Assembly (NCBI GenBank): GCA_012800195.1
Contig: JAAZJU010000035.1
Coordinates: 1 to 35,334 of the forward strand
Origin: Clostridia bacterium
GTDB taxonomy: Bacteria > Bacillota > Peptococcia > Peptococcales > BICA1-8
DNA length: 35,334 bases
Direction of reading: 5' to 3'
Below, one piece after another: positions 22,753-31,453 of the stretch (its first letter is position 1; every line of letters starts with the position of its first letter). Under the pieces are notes generated by a model. That model was given only the letters and a program-made list of their open reading frames with translations. It ran no database searches and was not told the origin of the DNA. The translations under genes were made by a program, and so were the position numbers.

Positions 22753-23394
22753 TTATTTAGCTGCAAAAATTTCAGTAATATATAAGGTTGAGCCCTTTTG
22801 AACAATACCAACACCTACATGGGTATAGTTACTATTTAAGATATTACTCCTATGTATACTACTGTTCATCAAGGTACTGTGAGCCAAAGAAACACTTCCA
22901 GCCTTGGCTAAGTTTTCACCAGCATAACGGAAGCTTACACCACCATTTTTAAGCATAGTGGAAACATTACCATAAGTAGGAGATTGATGGGCAAAGTAAT
23001 TTTTATTTACCATGTCTTGGCTTTTGACTCTCGCCCATTTGCTTAATTCAGCATCTACCTGTAGGGGCTTTAAACCTTTCTTAGCCCGCTCCTTATTAAT
23101 CAGATCAGCCAATTGTTTTTCTTGGCTGCTCATACTACTGGGTTGAGCAGTAGGCTGAGAAGTGCTTGGCTTAGTATTAGAAGGAGCTGGAGATTGTTTA
23201 GACGGTGTTTGCTTAGGGGTTTGGGTTTGGGTCTGGGTCTGTTTTTGTTGTTGCGATTGATTATTGCTAAAATATTGGTTAAACCATTGTGGACTTAACC
23301 AACCAAAGGCGTGGGCAGCTTGGACATTTAAGCTGAAGGAAAATAATAGGGTGATACTGGCTACAAGGGTAACCTTAGCTAGATATTTCTTCAT
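22753..23394 (-). CDS. Secreted CAP-domain (SCP/PR-1, YkwD-like) protein
   Basis: 213 residues. Signal peptide 1-29 (ending QAAHA), a Gln/Thr/Ser/Pro linker at about 46-92 built on short DNA repeats, and a CAP domain at 93-212. The conserved cavity residues are present: His136 in FAHQSP, Glu160-Asn161 in AGENLA, His181 in SIHRSNIL and His192 in YTHVGVG. Bacterial CAP proteins are secreted and of poorly known activity; several occur in spore coats. ATG follows GGAGGG. A palindrome covers its likely promoter. Confidence 0.85.
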   Translation of the reverse strand: MKKYLAKVTLVASITLLFSFSLNVQAAHAFGWLSPQWFNQYFSNNQSQQQKQTQTQTQTPKQTPSKQSPAPSNTKPSTSQPTAQPSSMSSQEKQLADLINKERAKKGLKPLQVDAELSKWARVKSQDMVNKNYFAHQSPTYGNVSTMLKNGGVSFRYAGENLAKAGSVSLAHSTLMNSSIHRSNILNSNYTHVGVGIVQKGSTLYITEIFAAK

Positions 23395-23429
23395 GTCAAT
23401 CCCTCCAAAAATTTAGGTGCCAACCTCAT

Positions 23430-23484
23430 AATAAAGACTGGGTTGACCCAGTCCTTATTGTACTAAAATCTTAATTTTTCACAA
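23430..23484 (-). promoter_or_regulatory. CAP-gene promoter with overlapping 13-4-13 palindrome
   Basis: Minus strand TTGTGA (23479-23484), 16 bases, TACAAT (23457-23462). A 30-base palindrome (23430-23459; core ACTGGG-TCAA-CCCAGT) overlaps the -10 and the expected start of transcription. It could be an operator, or a stem ending the upstream gene. Confidence 0.4.
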
Positions 23485-23588
23485 AGTTTAAAATTGCCCT
23501 CTTAGCCGGATTTTTCTTCACTTTAGCTTCAAAAAACTCTTTTTTATTCCCACATAATATTAATTAATATGGTATTCCAAATTGTCCC

Positions 23589-25235
23589 TTAGAAAATTTT
23601 TCTCCAAAAGGGTTGTTTTATATATTTTTCTAATTCACCTTGTACATTCTTTAATTCTTTTTTTAAATTTTCCTCCCTAATGGAGTTGTTTTTAATTATT
23701 TCTTCCTTTTTCTCCAGCTTTTCCCTCAGTTCTATAATAATTTCATTAGCTTTTACCAGTTTTTCCTGTAAATTTTTCTTTTCCCCGTCAAGAACTTTTA
23801 TCCTATTTTTTTTGCTATTGAGATTTTCCTCATATTCCTTATTATTCTTCAGGATATTTTCTTTGAGTTTCTCAAGTATTTGCTCTGAAACTCTCTGTTC
23901 CTTGGAAATTTTCTCAATTTCTTGAGTCTTCTGGGAAACTTTTTGAGTTAAAATTTCAATCTCTTTATTTTTTTCTTCAAGGGTCTCTTTCATCTGCAGA
24001 TTAGTTAATCTTACATCCTCTGTTTCAAAATACATTTTTTTAAAGTTACCATTGATTTTTTGCAACTGTTCTTCTAAGCCTTTTTGACCAAAATCTATAG
24101 AAGGATAATTGCTTTCCTTTAATTCTGGTAAATTTAAAAGAACCTCCTCTTCTGACCCCTCTTCCTCTTGGAATACTGTAGCTAGTAAGGCCACAGAAGT
24201 ACTTCCAGTATCAAAGGTAGCCATAGTGTTTAGACCTTGAGTCTTATATGCATCCAAAGTAATTATATTTTTATAGAGAAGTCCTTGGTACCTTTCTTGT
24301 AACTCTGGTTTAGCAAAGGTTCTTCCTTCATCAAGGGAAACTGCCTTATAAATTCCATCCACCTGTTGCCAAATCACAACAACCTTTTTATCCAGAATGC
24401 CTATAGTGGGACTATAGCAATTATATCCAGGTAAAGAGAGTTCCCTATCCTCTTGCCACCCTCCCACCATCCAACCTCCTCTAGTTTTTTGCCGATAAAT
24501 AACTCTATAATTCATCCCATCGGATCTAACCCAAACTAAATGGAGGGTACCTTTTTCATCAATAACTAAACAGGGGTTGAGATTGCTCCTTTTTGAGCCA
24601 GTTATAATGGATTTATCCTCCCAGAAGATACTATTGGGTTTTTTTTCCCTAATGACAAATTGATATATTCCTTCTTGATAAATCTGATATATTAAATATA
24701 AAGTTCCGTCTAAATCAAATGCTGCCGTTCCCTGCTCCAATCCAGGGCCTACCCCATAGTCCAAAACCACAGGCTTACTCCATTCTTGGTTTTCCCTAAT
24801 GGTGTATTTTATCTTCCATATTTTTTCCCTTTTATTCTCAGTAAAATACAATAAATGCACCCTATCTTCCTCATCAATTAAGATGTTTTGATAGGTCACC
24901 TGTTCCTGATCTAAATAACCGTCCTTTAAAATATTAACTGTAAATTCTTGACCTTGCCAAAGAATATAGGCTATCTCACCAGTAGTTTTTTTGCACAGCA
25001 AATGTAAAGCATCCTGACCATTAAAGTTAAAAGAAAAATAACCATCATAATCAGTAAGCAAGACCTGCCAATCTAGCCAATTTTCCCCTAAATCTAAGGA
25101 CATCTTACCCCATAACTTGCCCTCTTTAATTCGTAAACACCATAAATAATCTTTATTTTTGATAAAAAAGATTTCTTGTCCTAATATTCCCCTATTACGG
25201 GGTATTCTTAATAATCCTCTATCTTTGTCCTGCAT
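23589..25235 (-). CDS. Beta-propeller/coiled-coil protein, unknown
   Basis: 548 residues, no signal peptide. Residues about 20-355 contain repeated blades with Asp-boxes (SLDLGENW 46-53, SLDEGRTF 300-307) and repeats such as DLDGTLYLIYQ, DEKGTLHLVWV and DEEDRVHLLYF, so a BNR/sialidase-like propeller. Residues about 385-540 are a long Lys/Glu coiled coil, ending in the aromatic-basic tail QPFWRKIF. Catalytic sialidase residues are not evident, so a binding role is likelier. It is 73 bases downstream of the 168-residue gene and probably cotranscribed. Neighbours suggest a spore-surface role (inference). Confidence 0.65.
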   Translation of the reverse strand: MQDKDRGLLRIPRNRGILGQEIFFIKNKDYLWCLRIKEGKLWGKMSLDLGENWLDWQVLLTDYDGYFSFNFNGQDALHLLCKKTTGEIAYILWQGQEFTVNILKDGYLDQEQVTYQNILIDEEDRVHLLYFTENKREKIWKIKYTIRENQEWSKPVVLDYGVGPGLEQGTAAFDLDGTLYLIYQIYQEGIYQFVIREKKPNSIFWEDKSIITGSKRSNLNPCLVIDEKGTLHLVWVRSDGMNYRVIYRQKTRGGWMVGGWQEDRELSLPGYNCYSPTIGILDKKVVVIWQQVDGIYKAVSLDEGRTFAKPELQERYQGLLYKNIITLDAYKTQGLNTMATFDTGSTSVALLATVFQEEEGSEEEVLLNLPELKESNYPSIDFGQKGLEEQLQKINGNFKKMYFETEDVRLTNLQMKETLEEKNKEIEILTQKVSQKTQEIEKISKEQRVSEQILEKLKENILKNNKEYEENLNSKKNRIKVLDGEKKNLQEKLVKANEIIIELREKLEKKEEIIKNNSIREENLKKELKNVQGELEKYIKQPFWRKIF

Positions 25236-25307
25236 ATCCTCACCACCTTTTTATTGCCTCTAATTACCTCATCATATTTCTATTCAATAATCTGGTGGTT
25301 ATGCTTC

Positions 25308-25814
25308 TTAGGATTTTTTCTCTTCTAACATTTGTAGAAGTAATTTAGCCAGAGGATTACTAGCCATATCTGGATCTTCTTCTAGCATTTTATGCAGTAG
25401 GTTTTCTACATCAATTCCATTTTCCTTTTCTCCCACGGTTTTATCCTCATCTTTAGAGCTTACCTTGCTAGAGAAATTATCTGCATTTTTTCCCCCCGTA
25501 TTTATACCAACTAGGCTAATCAGACTTTCTGGTGAAAATGGCTTACCCTTTTTATTCATTTCAGTTATAACCTGAATTATTTTAATCATCCTTAAAAAAT
25601 CTTCTAATTTATCGGCCATAGTTCTAATCTTACAGACCATCCGCTCTAAGTTTTCTAACATATTGGTACTTGGATTTTCTTGGACAAGTACTGCATTTCT
25701 GGTCGGAGCATTTTCTCTGGCCATTGCTTTTTCAACCTCAACCAAAGCAGCATTTAAGACCTCAGAACGCCCATCTCGATCTTTATCTTTATCTCTATCA
25801 TTATCATTATTCAT
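25308..25814 (-). CDS. Acidic partner protein of the propeller gene, unknown
   Basis: 168 residues. The N-terminus is an Asp/Arg/Lys repeat (DRDKDKDRDG, residues 6-15) encoded by a short tandem repeat. Residues about 17-90 form helices, including STNMLENLERMVCKIRTMAD. An unstructured charged middle follows, then a C-terminal helix (about 135-165). No signal, no membrane segment, one Cys. I recognise no family. It starts at ATG behind AAGGATGG, divergent from the ger operon. Confidence 0.55.
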   Translation of the reverse strand: MNNDNDRDKDKDRDGRSEVLNAALVEVEKAMARENAPTRNAVLVQENPSTNMLENLERMVCKIRTMADKLEDFLRMIKIIQVITEMNKKGKPFSPESLISLVGINTGGKNADNFSSKVSSKDEDKTVGEKENGIDVENLLHKMLEEDPDMASNPLAKLLLQMLEEKKS

Positions 25815-26015
25815 ATTGCCACCATCCTTTTTATTTAACCACTATGCCCATATAACCTTTCATAGACTAGACCTCCCTTTATTTTATGTCTATAGCTAGT
25901 CCCTTGTGTTAACACTAGGAAAGAACCTTTGGTTTAATTACATATTATTTCTCTATTAAGCAATAATACTAAAAAAAGGTATTTAAAAATTATTAAAGGA
26001 AATAGGGGTGATTGA

Positions 26016-27623
26016 TTGTTTAATTATTTAGCTAAAAAATTTAACTTAGTTAGATTACTAAGAAAACAATCAACCCAAAATGCTAATGGAAAAAAACAAA
26101 GCGGACTAAAAATCTCCCCCCACCTTAAGCAAAACCTAGAAACTTTAAAAAAGACTTTCAAGGAAAGTAATGACTTTGTTATCCGTGAATTTTCCTTTGG
26201 AAGTAAAGAAGAACCAATTAATGTAGCCCTAGTCTATATAGAAGGTTTAGTAGCCAAAACATCTATCAATGATGATATTATGAAACCTCTAATGTATGAT
26301 AGTAGTTTTGCTGGCTTTATTAATACCTATCAACCCAATGATATTATCGCTTTTATCGATGAACGCCTTCTATCCATGGCTGATTCTATCAAGGTTTCCA
26401 ACTTAGAAGAAGTTGTAGAAGGTTGCCTCGATGGACATACCATCTTATTAGTTGAGGGTGAAACTCAAGCTCTCTCTATTAGTAACCAGGGTTGGGAAAG
26501 AAGAAGCATTTCCGAACCTCAAGGAGAAGTAGTAGTCCGAGGTCCTCGGGAAGGCTTTACCGAAACCCTCAGAATCAATACCTCCCTCCTAAGAAGAAAA
26601 ATCCATAATCCTGATTTGGTCTTGGAAATGCTCAAAGTTGGGCAGAAAACAAGAACCAATGTCTGTATTGCTTACATTGCAGGCATTGCCGATGACGGAG
26701 TTGTCCAAGAGGTTAAAAACCGCATTGAAGATATTAAAACCGATGCTATTTTAGAATCCGGTTATATAGAACAGTTTATTGAAGATGCTCCCTTTTCTCC
26801 CTTTGCCACTATAGGCAATAGTGAAAAGCCTGATGTGGTGGCAGCAAAATTACTGGAGGGACGAGTGGCAATTTTAGTAGACGGCAGTCCCGTAGTTCTA
26901 ACTGTTCCCTTTCTTTTTATCGAGGGCTTTCAAAGTGCTGAAGACTATTATTCACGACCCTATTATTCAAGTCTTGTCCGTATCTTAAGATATATGGGCT
27001 TTTTATTTAGCCTCTATGGCCCTGGTTTTTTTGTAGCGGTGGTGGCCTTTCACCAGGAATTAATCCCTGACGCCTTGATTATTACCATTTCCAGTGCCAT
27101 GGAAGGCACCCCCTTTCCCGTAGCATTAGAAGCTATAGGGATGGGAATTGTATTTGAAATCTTAAGGGAGGCAGGGGTTCGGCTCCCTAAGGCTGTGGGC
27201 CAATCGGTTAGTATCGTAGGAGCCTTGGTTCTGGGGGATGCAGTAGTTAGTGCTGGCTTTGTCAGTTCCACCATGGTGATTGTAGTAGCCTTCACTGCTA
27301 TAGCATCCTTTGTAGTCACATCCCATTCCGATGCGGAAAGTATCATCCGCTTTGTAATGACCCTCTTAGGGAGTGCCTTGGGCCTATTTGGTATAACTAT
27401 TGGTACCATAGGTATCTTAATCCATCTTTCTGCACTAAGATCCTTTGGCTCACCCTATTTATCTCCCTTAGCACCAATTAGCTGGTTAGACTTAAAAGAT
27501 ACATTCCTCCGCTTCCCCCTTTGGGCAATGATTACAAGGCCTAAGACCATCGGATGGAACAATTATCAACGTGAAAGCTTGGACTTAATACCCAAACCTC
27601 CCCAAAAGAAAAAGGATAAATAG
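26016..27623 (+). CDS. gerAA: GerA-family germinant receptor subunit A
   Basis: 535 residues starting at TTG behind GGGGTGAT. Soluble N-terminal part to about residue 300 (KTSINDDIMKPL and RGPREGFTETLRINTSLLRRKI are family hallmarks), then membrane segments between about 320 and 485. Subunit A sits in the inner spore membrane and with B and C forms the receptor or channel that senses nutrients and starts germination. First gene of gerAA-gerAC-gerAB-D, with 10 bases to the next gene. The order A-C-B differs from the Bacillus A-B-C. No convincing sigma-G promoter could be fixed in 25815-26015. Confidence 0.92.
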   Translation: MFNYLAKKFNLVRLLRKQSTQNANGKKQSGLKISPHLKQNLETLKKTFKESNDFVIREFSFGSKEEPINVALVYIEGLVAKTSINDDIMKPLMYDSSFAGFINTYQPNDIIAFIDERLLSMADSIKVSNLEEVVEGCLDGHTILLVEGETQALSISNQGWERRSISEPQGEVVVRGPREGFTETLRINTSLLRRKIHNPDLVLEMLKVGQKTRTNVCIAYIAGIADDGVVQEVKNRIEDIKTDAILESGYIEQFIEDAPFSPFATIGNSEKPDVVAAKLLEGRVAILVDGSPVVLTVPFLFIEGFQSAEDYYSRPYYSSLVRILRYMGFLFSLYGPGFFVAVVAFHQELIPDALIITISSAMEGTPFPVALEAIGMGIVFEILREAGVRLPKAVGQSVSIVGALVLGDAVVSAGFVSSTMVIVVAFTAIASFVVTSHSDAESIIRFVMTLLGSALGLFGITIGTIGILIHLSALRSFGSPYLSPLAPISWLDLKDTFLRFPLWAMITRPKTIGWNNYQRESLDLIPKPPQKKKDK

Positions 27624-27633
27624 GAGGAGACCA

Positions 27634-28788
27634 ATGGCAAGAAATACGAGAATTATTCAATTAATAATAATTCTAATTCTTATTACCTTTTTTTTCAGTG
27701 GTTGTTGGAACTACCGAGAATTGGATGACCTAGCAATTGTTACGGGAGTAGCCTTTGATCAGGCAGAAAATCCAGATAAGATTCTAATGACCACCCAAGT
27801 GGTAGTACCAAAAAACTTGGGCTCTGAAGGAGGAAATGGACCTACCTTTATTAATGTCAAAAGTACTGGTTTTACCGTTATGGAAGCAGTGAGAAACTAT
27901 AATGCCAAACTTGACCGCCGACCCTTTTTTCCTTTTACTGAAATAGTTGTTTTTAGTAAAGAAATTGCTCGGGAAGGGATTGCTCCTTATTTGGACTTTT
28001 TTATTCGTGATCCAGAGCCCCGTAGTCAAGCATGGATTATAATTTCCGATTCCGATGCTCAAGATTTATTGGAAGAGTTTGCAAATATAGAGGGGATACC
28101 CACCCGAGCCTTAAGGCAAATGATCGAAAGGCAGCAGGGAGCCATGAGTAATATAGCTAGCTCAGACGTTGTGGAATTTGCTCAAGCCTTTCATAGTAAA
28201 TCCAGGCAACCAGTAGCTAGTATTATTGAAATTAAAGGGGAAGGAAAAGAAAAGGAAGTTTTACTAAAGGAAACTGCTATCTTTAATGAGGATAAATTAA
28301 TTGGTACCTTAGATCGTTCTGAAGGGCGAGGTTATCTTTGGATCATAAATAAAGTGGAATCGGGGATAATTGTGGTGGAAGAACCTGGGTTAAGTAACGA
28401 TAAAATCAGCTTAGAGCTTCTCCTTTCCCAATCTAAAATGATTCCTAGGATAACTGGTGATAAACTGGAAATTAAAATAGAAGTTTCCATGGAAAGCCAA
28501 ATAGCGGAACAAATGGGGGATCTAGATTTATCTAAACATGATGTTTTACAATCTTTAGAACGAAGACAGGCCGCTGTCATCCACAATGAAATAATGGCAG
28601 CAGTAAAAAAAGCCCAAGACCTCCGGACTGATATCTTTGGTTTTGGTCAGGCCTTTACAAGAAAATACCCTAAAGAAATGCGGTCCCTAGAAGCAAAATG
28701 GGATGAGCATTTTCCATTGATAGAAGTTTCCACCGAGATTAAGAGTAGTATCAGAAGAACTGCTGTCCAAACAAGACCATTAACGTAA
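27634..28788 (+). CDS. gerAC: GerA-family germinant receptor lipoprotein subunit C
   Basis: 384 residues. Lipoprotein signal with FFSGC (Cys24), followed by the family hallmark CWNYRELDD. It continues with the typical three-domain Ger(x)C body, including DRRPFFPFTEIVVFSKEIA and the C-terminal DIFGFGQAFTRKYP. It is anchored outside the inner spore membrane and partners subunits A and B. ATG lies just after AGGAGG, 10 bases past gerAA; 13 bases separate it from gerAB. Confidence 0.93.
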   Translation: MARNTRIIQLIIILILITFFFSGCWNYRELDDLAIVTGVAFDQAENPDKILMTTQVVVPKNLGSEGGNGPTFINVKSTGFTVMEAVRNYNAKLDRRPFFPFTEIVVFSKEIAREGIAPYLDFFIRDPEPRSQAWIIISDSDAQDLLEEFANIEGIPTRALRQMIERQQGAMSNIASSDVVEFAQAFHSKSRQPVASIIEIKGEGKEKEVLLKETAIFNEDKLIGTLDRSEGRGYLWIINKVESGIIVVEEPGLSNDKISLELLLSQSKMIPRITGDKLEIKIEVSMESQIAEQMGDLDLSKHDVLQSLERRQAAVIHNEIMAAVKKAQDLRTDIFGFGQAFTRKYPKEMRSLEAKWDEHFPLIEVSTEIKSSIRRTAVQTRPLT

Positions 28789-28801
28789 GGTAGGGGTTAA
28801 T

Positions 28802-29896
28802 ATGAAACTAGAAGGCGGTAAAATACCAGCTAATCAATTGGTTTTTTTAATAATAGGCTTTATATATGGCACAGTGGTTATTATTAATCCCGGCCGAGCT
28901 GCTGGTAATGATGCTTGGCTAGCTTTTATTGTTTCTATGTTAGTGGGTCTTTGCTTTGCTGCCATTTATGTTATTTTAGCCCAGCGTTTTCAAACTAAAA
29001 ATTTATTAGAAATCAATGATTTAGTTTTTGGCCCTTATCTGGGCAAATTAATTTCCCTAGTCTACCTTTGGTACTTCTTCCATTTGGGAGCGATAGTGTT
29101 AAGGAACTTTGGAGATTTTTTAGCTGGAATTATCTTTCCCGAGACCCCTATTTCTGTTTTTTTAATTACTATGGTTTTAATTTGTGCATCCGCTGTGCGC
29201 AATGGTATTGAAGTCATTGGTAGAACTAGTATTATTTTAACTATTATAACCACAATAATTTTAGTCCTTACCTCTTTACTGAGTATTCCCTTGATGGATT
29301 TTAATAATTTACTACCCATTCTTCAAACCACTAAACTAAAGGAATTCCTTACTACAGTTCTTATTTCCGCCACCTTTCCCTTTGGAGAAACTGTAGTGTT
29401 TCTTATGATATTCTCTACGGTTAATAATCCTAAAAAGCTAAAATTAACTACGCTGATTGCTTTCCTATTTGGCGGGGGCTTATTATTAATCCAAGCTATC
29501 CGTAATATTGCTGTTTTGGGAACACTAATGGATATCTATACCTATCCTTCCTATACGGCTGTTCGGGCAGTAAATATTTTCGAAGTTATTACTAGGATAG
29601 AAATCCTAGTGGTCATTAACTTTCTAACCATGGGTTTTATCAAAGTTACTGTCCTCTATTATGCTGTTTCCTTAGGAACTGCCCAGCTATTAAAATTAAA
29701 GAGTTATCTGCCCGTGGTTTTACCCATAGGGATATTAATGATCTGTCTAAGCTTATTACAATTTGAAAGTTCCTTTGAAAACAGCTATTTTACCTATACA
29801 ATCTATCCTTTTTATGCTCTACCCTTTCAAATTTTTTTACCTCTCTTAACCCTCTTAGTAGCGATTATCCGAGGTAAGAAAGGAGTTCCAGGATGA
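28802..29896 (+). CDS. gerAB: GerA-family germinant receptor permease subunit B
   Basis: 364 residues, about ten membrane helices, of the amino-acid-permease-like spore germination family. It opens with GGKIPANQLVFLIIGFIYGT. In Bacillus the B subunit forms the germinant-binding pocket. The ligand cannot be read from the sequence. Four-base ATGA overlap with the next gene. Confidence 0.92.
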   Translation: MKLEGGKIPANQLVFLIIGFIYGTVVIINPGRAAGNDAWLAFIVSMLVGLCFAAIYVILAQRFQTKNLLEINDLVFGPYLGKLISLVYLWYFFHLGAIVLRNFGDFLAGIIFPETPISVFLITMVLICASAVRNGIEVIGRTSIILTIITTIILVLTSLLSIPLMDFNNLLPILQTTKLKEFLTTVLISATFPFGETVVFLMIFSTVNNPKKLKLTTLIAFLFGGGLLLIQAIRNIAVLGTLMDIYTYPSYTAVRAVNIFEVITRIEILVVINFLTMGFIKVTVLYYAVSLGTAQLLKLKSYLPVVLPIGILMICLSLLQFESSFENSYFTYTIYPFYALPFQIFLPLLTLLVAIIRGKKGVPG

Positions 29897-30114
29897 TTAT
29901 AGTAGGCTATATTTTTGCTTTGATTGGTATAATTCTTTTTGAAATACCCACTTTAATTTTGAATAAATCTTGGTGGGAAATGGCTGTTTTCCTCGGTTTA
30001 ACGGGCTTTGCTTTCCTTCTGGGCTTATTAATGATTTTACAGGTTAATATCCCCAATCCCGTATATTTGATTAATAAAACTGTGGAATATTTTTTTGACC
30101 TGGTCCCTATTTAA
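29893..30114 (+). CDS. Small two-helix membrane protein of the ger operon (D-type subunit)
   Basis: 73 residues with two hydrophobic segments (about 2-20 and 30-50) and a short tail. Position after gerAB with an ATGA overlap matches the small D genes found in some Bacillus ger operons, which modulate receptor function. Similarity rests on size, topology and place, not on motifs. Its stop lies in a palindrome shared with the convergent DUF3842 gene, overlapping it by 8 bases. Confidence 0.65.
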   Translation: MIIVGYIFALIGIILFEIPTLILNKSWWEMAVFLGLTGFAFLLGLLMILQVNIPNPVYLINKTVEYFFDLVPI

Positions 30115-30124
30115 GAACCAGGTC
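30097..30124. repeat. 8-bp inverted repeat covering two convergent stop codons
   Basis: GACCTGGT (30097-30104) and ACCAGGTC (30117-30124). Both genes end with Asp-Leu-Val encoded by the same arm read from opposite strands. No T-run follows on either strand, so termination would be inefficient or of another kind. Confidence 0.5.
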
Positions 30125-30508
30125 AATAGCTTCCTTAGTTAATTCATTTAAAGGCTTATTAACTACCCCCACCAGCTCAACATGGGGTTGATTAATTGGT
30201 AATAAAATCTTCCTACACTTGGCTGAGGCAATTATTTCGGCAATTAAAGGGGTGATTTCTCCCATCATAGCATTGGGAACAATTATTCCCAAAGGCCCTA
30301 AAACTATATCAGCGTCATTGATACTAACTCTAATCACATTTTCTCCGCTAGCCCCCTTATGGGCTCCGGCCTTAACCATGGCTGCAGTGGCAATAGCATT
30401 AGTCCCCAAAGCCCAAATTTTATCCTCAGGAGCTAAATGGGGCAATAAGCTCTGAACAATATGAGCTCCTATCCCACCACCCATGCCATCTATTACTGCA
30501 ATTATCAT
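30107..30508 (-). CDS. DUF3842 family protein
   Basis: 133 residues. MIIAVIDGMGGGIGAHIV gives a Gly-rich nucleotide-binding-like start, followed by ALGTNAIATAAMVKAGA, GPLGIIVPNAMMGEITP and INQPHVELVGV, which are family hallmarks. Function unknown; the fold suggests a small Rossmann-like protein. It is 18 bases downstream of the ECF S component and is commonly found beside such genes, suggesting an accessory role in the same process. Confidence 0.8.
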   Translation of the reverse strand: MIIAVIDGMGGGIGAHIVQSLLPHLAPEDKIWALGTNAIATAAMVKAGAHKGASGENVIRVSINDADIVLGPLGIIVPNAMMGEITPLIAEIIASAKCRKILLPINQPHVELVGVVNKPLNELTKEAIDLVLK

Positions 30509-30526
30509 TAACCTACCTTCCTTCTA

Positions 30527-30991
30527 TTACTTATTTCTTGGTAAATATCTAAGGATAATTATAGCAATTAATCCGCCAGTTAAGGCAGTAACAAGCTGAG
30601 GAAAACTTAAGGCAGTAACTACTGGAGGTGGAGCATCAATAATAAATCTAACAGCTAAAGATAAAAGAATAAATTTTAAAATTGCACCAATCACAACCCC
30701 TACTAGAGGGTTAATTTTTTTACCCCAAGCGTAGCCAATGCATAGTAAAGCATTGCCAAGCATGATAAAAGGTATCGCTGGAGCAAAGCCCATTATACCC
30801 ATAATTAAAGCCAATAGTGGTGTGAAAATACCAATGATTATTCCGCTTAAAGCACCTATATAGCCAGTAGCTAAAATTAAAATTGCATTAACTCCAGGTC
30901 CAGTTAGCCATTGAATTTTAAATTGCTGAACAGCTAGAGCTAAAGCTAGTAACAAAGCAGTAGTAGTTAACATTCTAGTATTGAACTTCAT
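30527..30991 (-). CDS. ECF transporter S component
   Basis: 154 residues, about five to six membrane helices. N-terminal TTALLLALALAVQ and the GPGVNAILILATGYIG segment fit vitamin-type ECF substrate-binding (S) subunits. The substrate is not evident. No A or T (ATPase or EcfT) genes are nearby, so it would share a common energising module. ATG follows AGGAGG. DUF3842 is downstream in the same unit. Confidence 0.75.
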   Translation of the reverse strand: MKFNTRMLTTTALLLALALAVQQFKIQWLTGPGVNAILILATGYIGALSGIIIGIFTPLLALIMGIMGFAPAIPFIMLGNALLCIGYAWGKKINPLVGVVIGAILKFILLSLAVRFIIDAPPPVVTALSFPQLVTALTGGLIAIIILRYLPRNK

Positions 30992-31094
30992 TTTGCTCCT
31001 CCTATGTTCGAACTATTCCCCTATTTTATTCTAACTATAACAAATATTCAATTACTTAGAAAGAAAACAATAAGTTATTGTAAAAAAGTGTGAT

Positions 31095-31343
31095 GAACAT
31101 TATGACTTAAAGGCCTATCTAATAAGTCGGCACTACGGCTCACGGGATAATCTACAGGTCAGCGTGACGGCTCATGGGATAGACTGGACGTCAGCATTAT
31201 AGCTAACAGGATAGTCTGCATGGCAGCATTTAAGCTTAATGTTGACCAGTGAGCTAGACATAAAAGCCGTAATGCTGTCCCCTATGCTAGACCCATAAGA
31301 CGTAATGCTGACCAATTTGCTATGCCCCTTGAGCCATAATGCC
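31095..31343. repeat. Mirrored tandem array of a 32-33 bp unit
   Basis: The left arm runs forward with period 32 (units at 31127, 31159 and 31191, a degenerate one at 31095 and a truncated one at 31223). The right arm is inverted with period 33 (31245-31277, 31278-31310, 31311-31343). The shared core is CAGCATTACGGCT followed by a GGGATA-like segment. There are no spacers. It occupies most of the 462-base gene-free gap 30992-31453; no credible gene lies in it. Confidence 0.65.
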
Positions 31344-31375
31344 ACAACTATCACAACAAATAGCCCATGAGTTTT

Positions 31376-31440
31376 TAACGCGTTTACGCGCTCGCGAAGA
31401 ACGCAAATACGTTTAATGCGTGCCCGCGGAGTCGCGAAAT
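31376..31440. repeat. GC-rich structured segment
   Basis: A CG-rich stretch in an A/T-rich genome, with ACGCG twice, TCGCGA twice, and ACGCA/TGCGT able to pair inside a CGCGA-bounded stem. It lies just downstream of the MFS stop codon. No T-run on the minus strand. Confidence 0.45.
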
Positions 31441-31453
31441 AACGGAAAATATT

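Noticed and set aside
25906-25915. GTGTTAACAC palindrome between the 168-residue gene and gerAA
   Set aside because: Ten bases only, expected by chance at some frequency, and no promoter could be fixed around it.
25815-26015. Possible sigma-G promoter for the ger operon (CATATTA or AATACTA as -10)
   Set aside because: Neither has a matching -35 at 17-18 bases; left unassigned.
27050-27409. 119-residue frame antisense to gerAA
   Set aside because: Shadow of the membrane part of gerAA; no start signals and no recognisable domain.
31095-31343. Regular spacing looked like a CRISPR array
   Set aside because: Units abut without unique spacers, differ from each other, and half are inverted; no cas genes nearby.
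31172-31354. Short minus-strand reading frame inside the repeat array
   Set aside because: No ribosome site, and its codons simply follow the repeat units.
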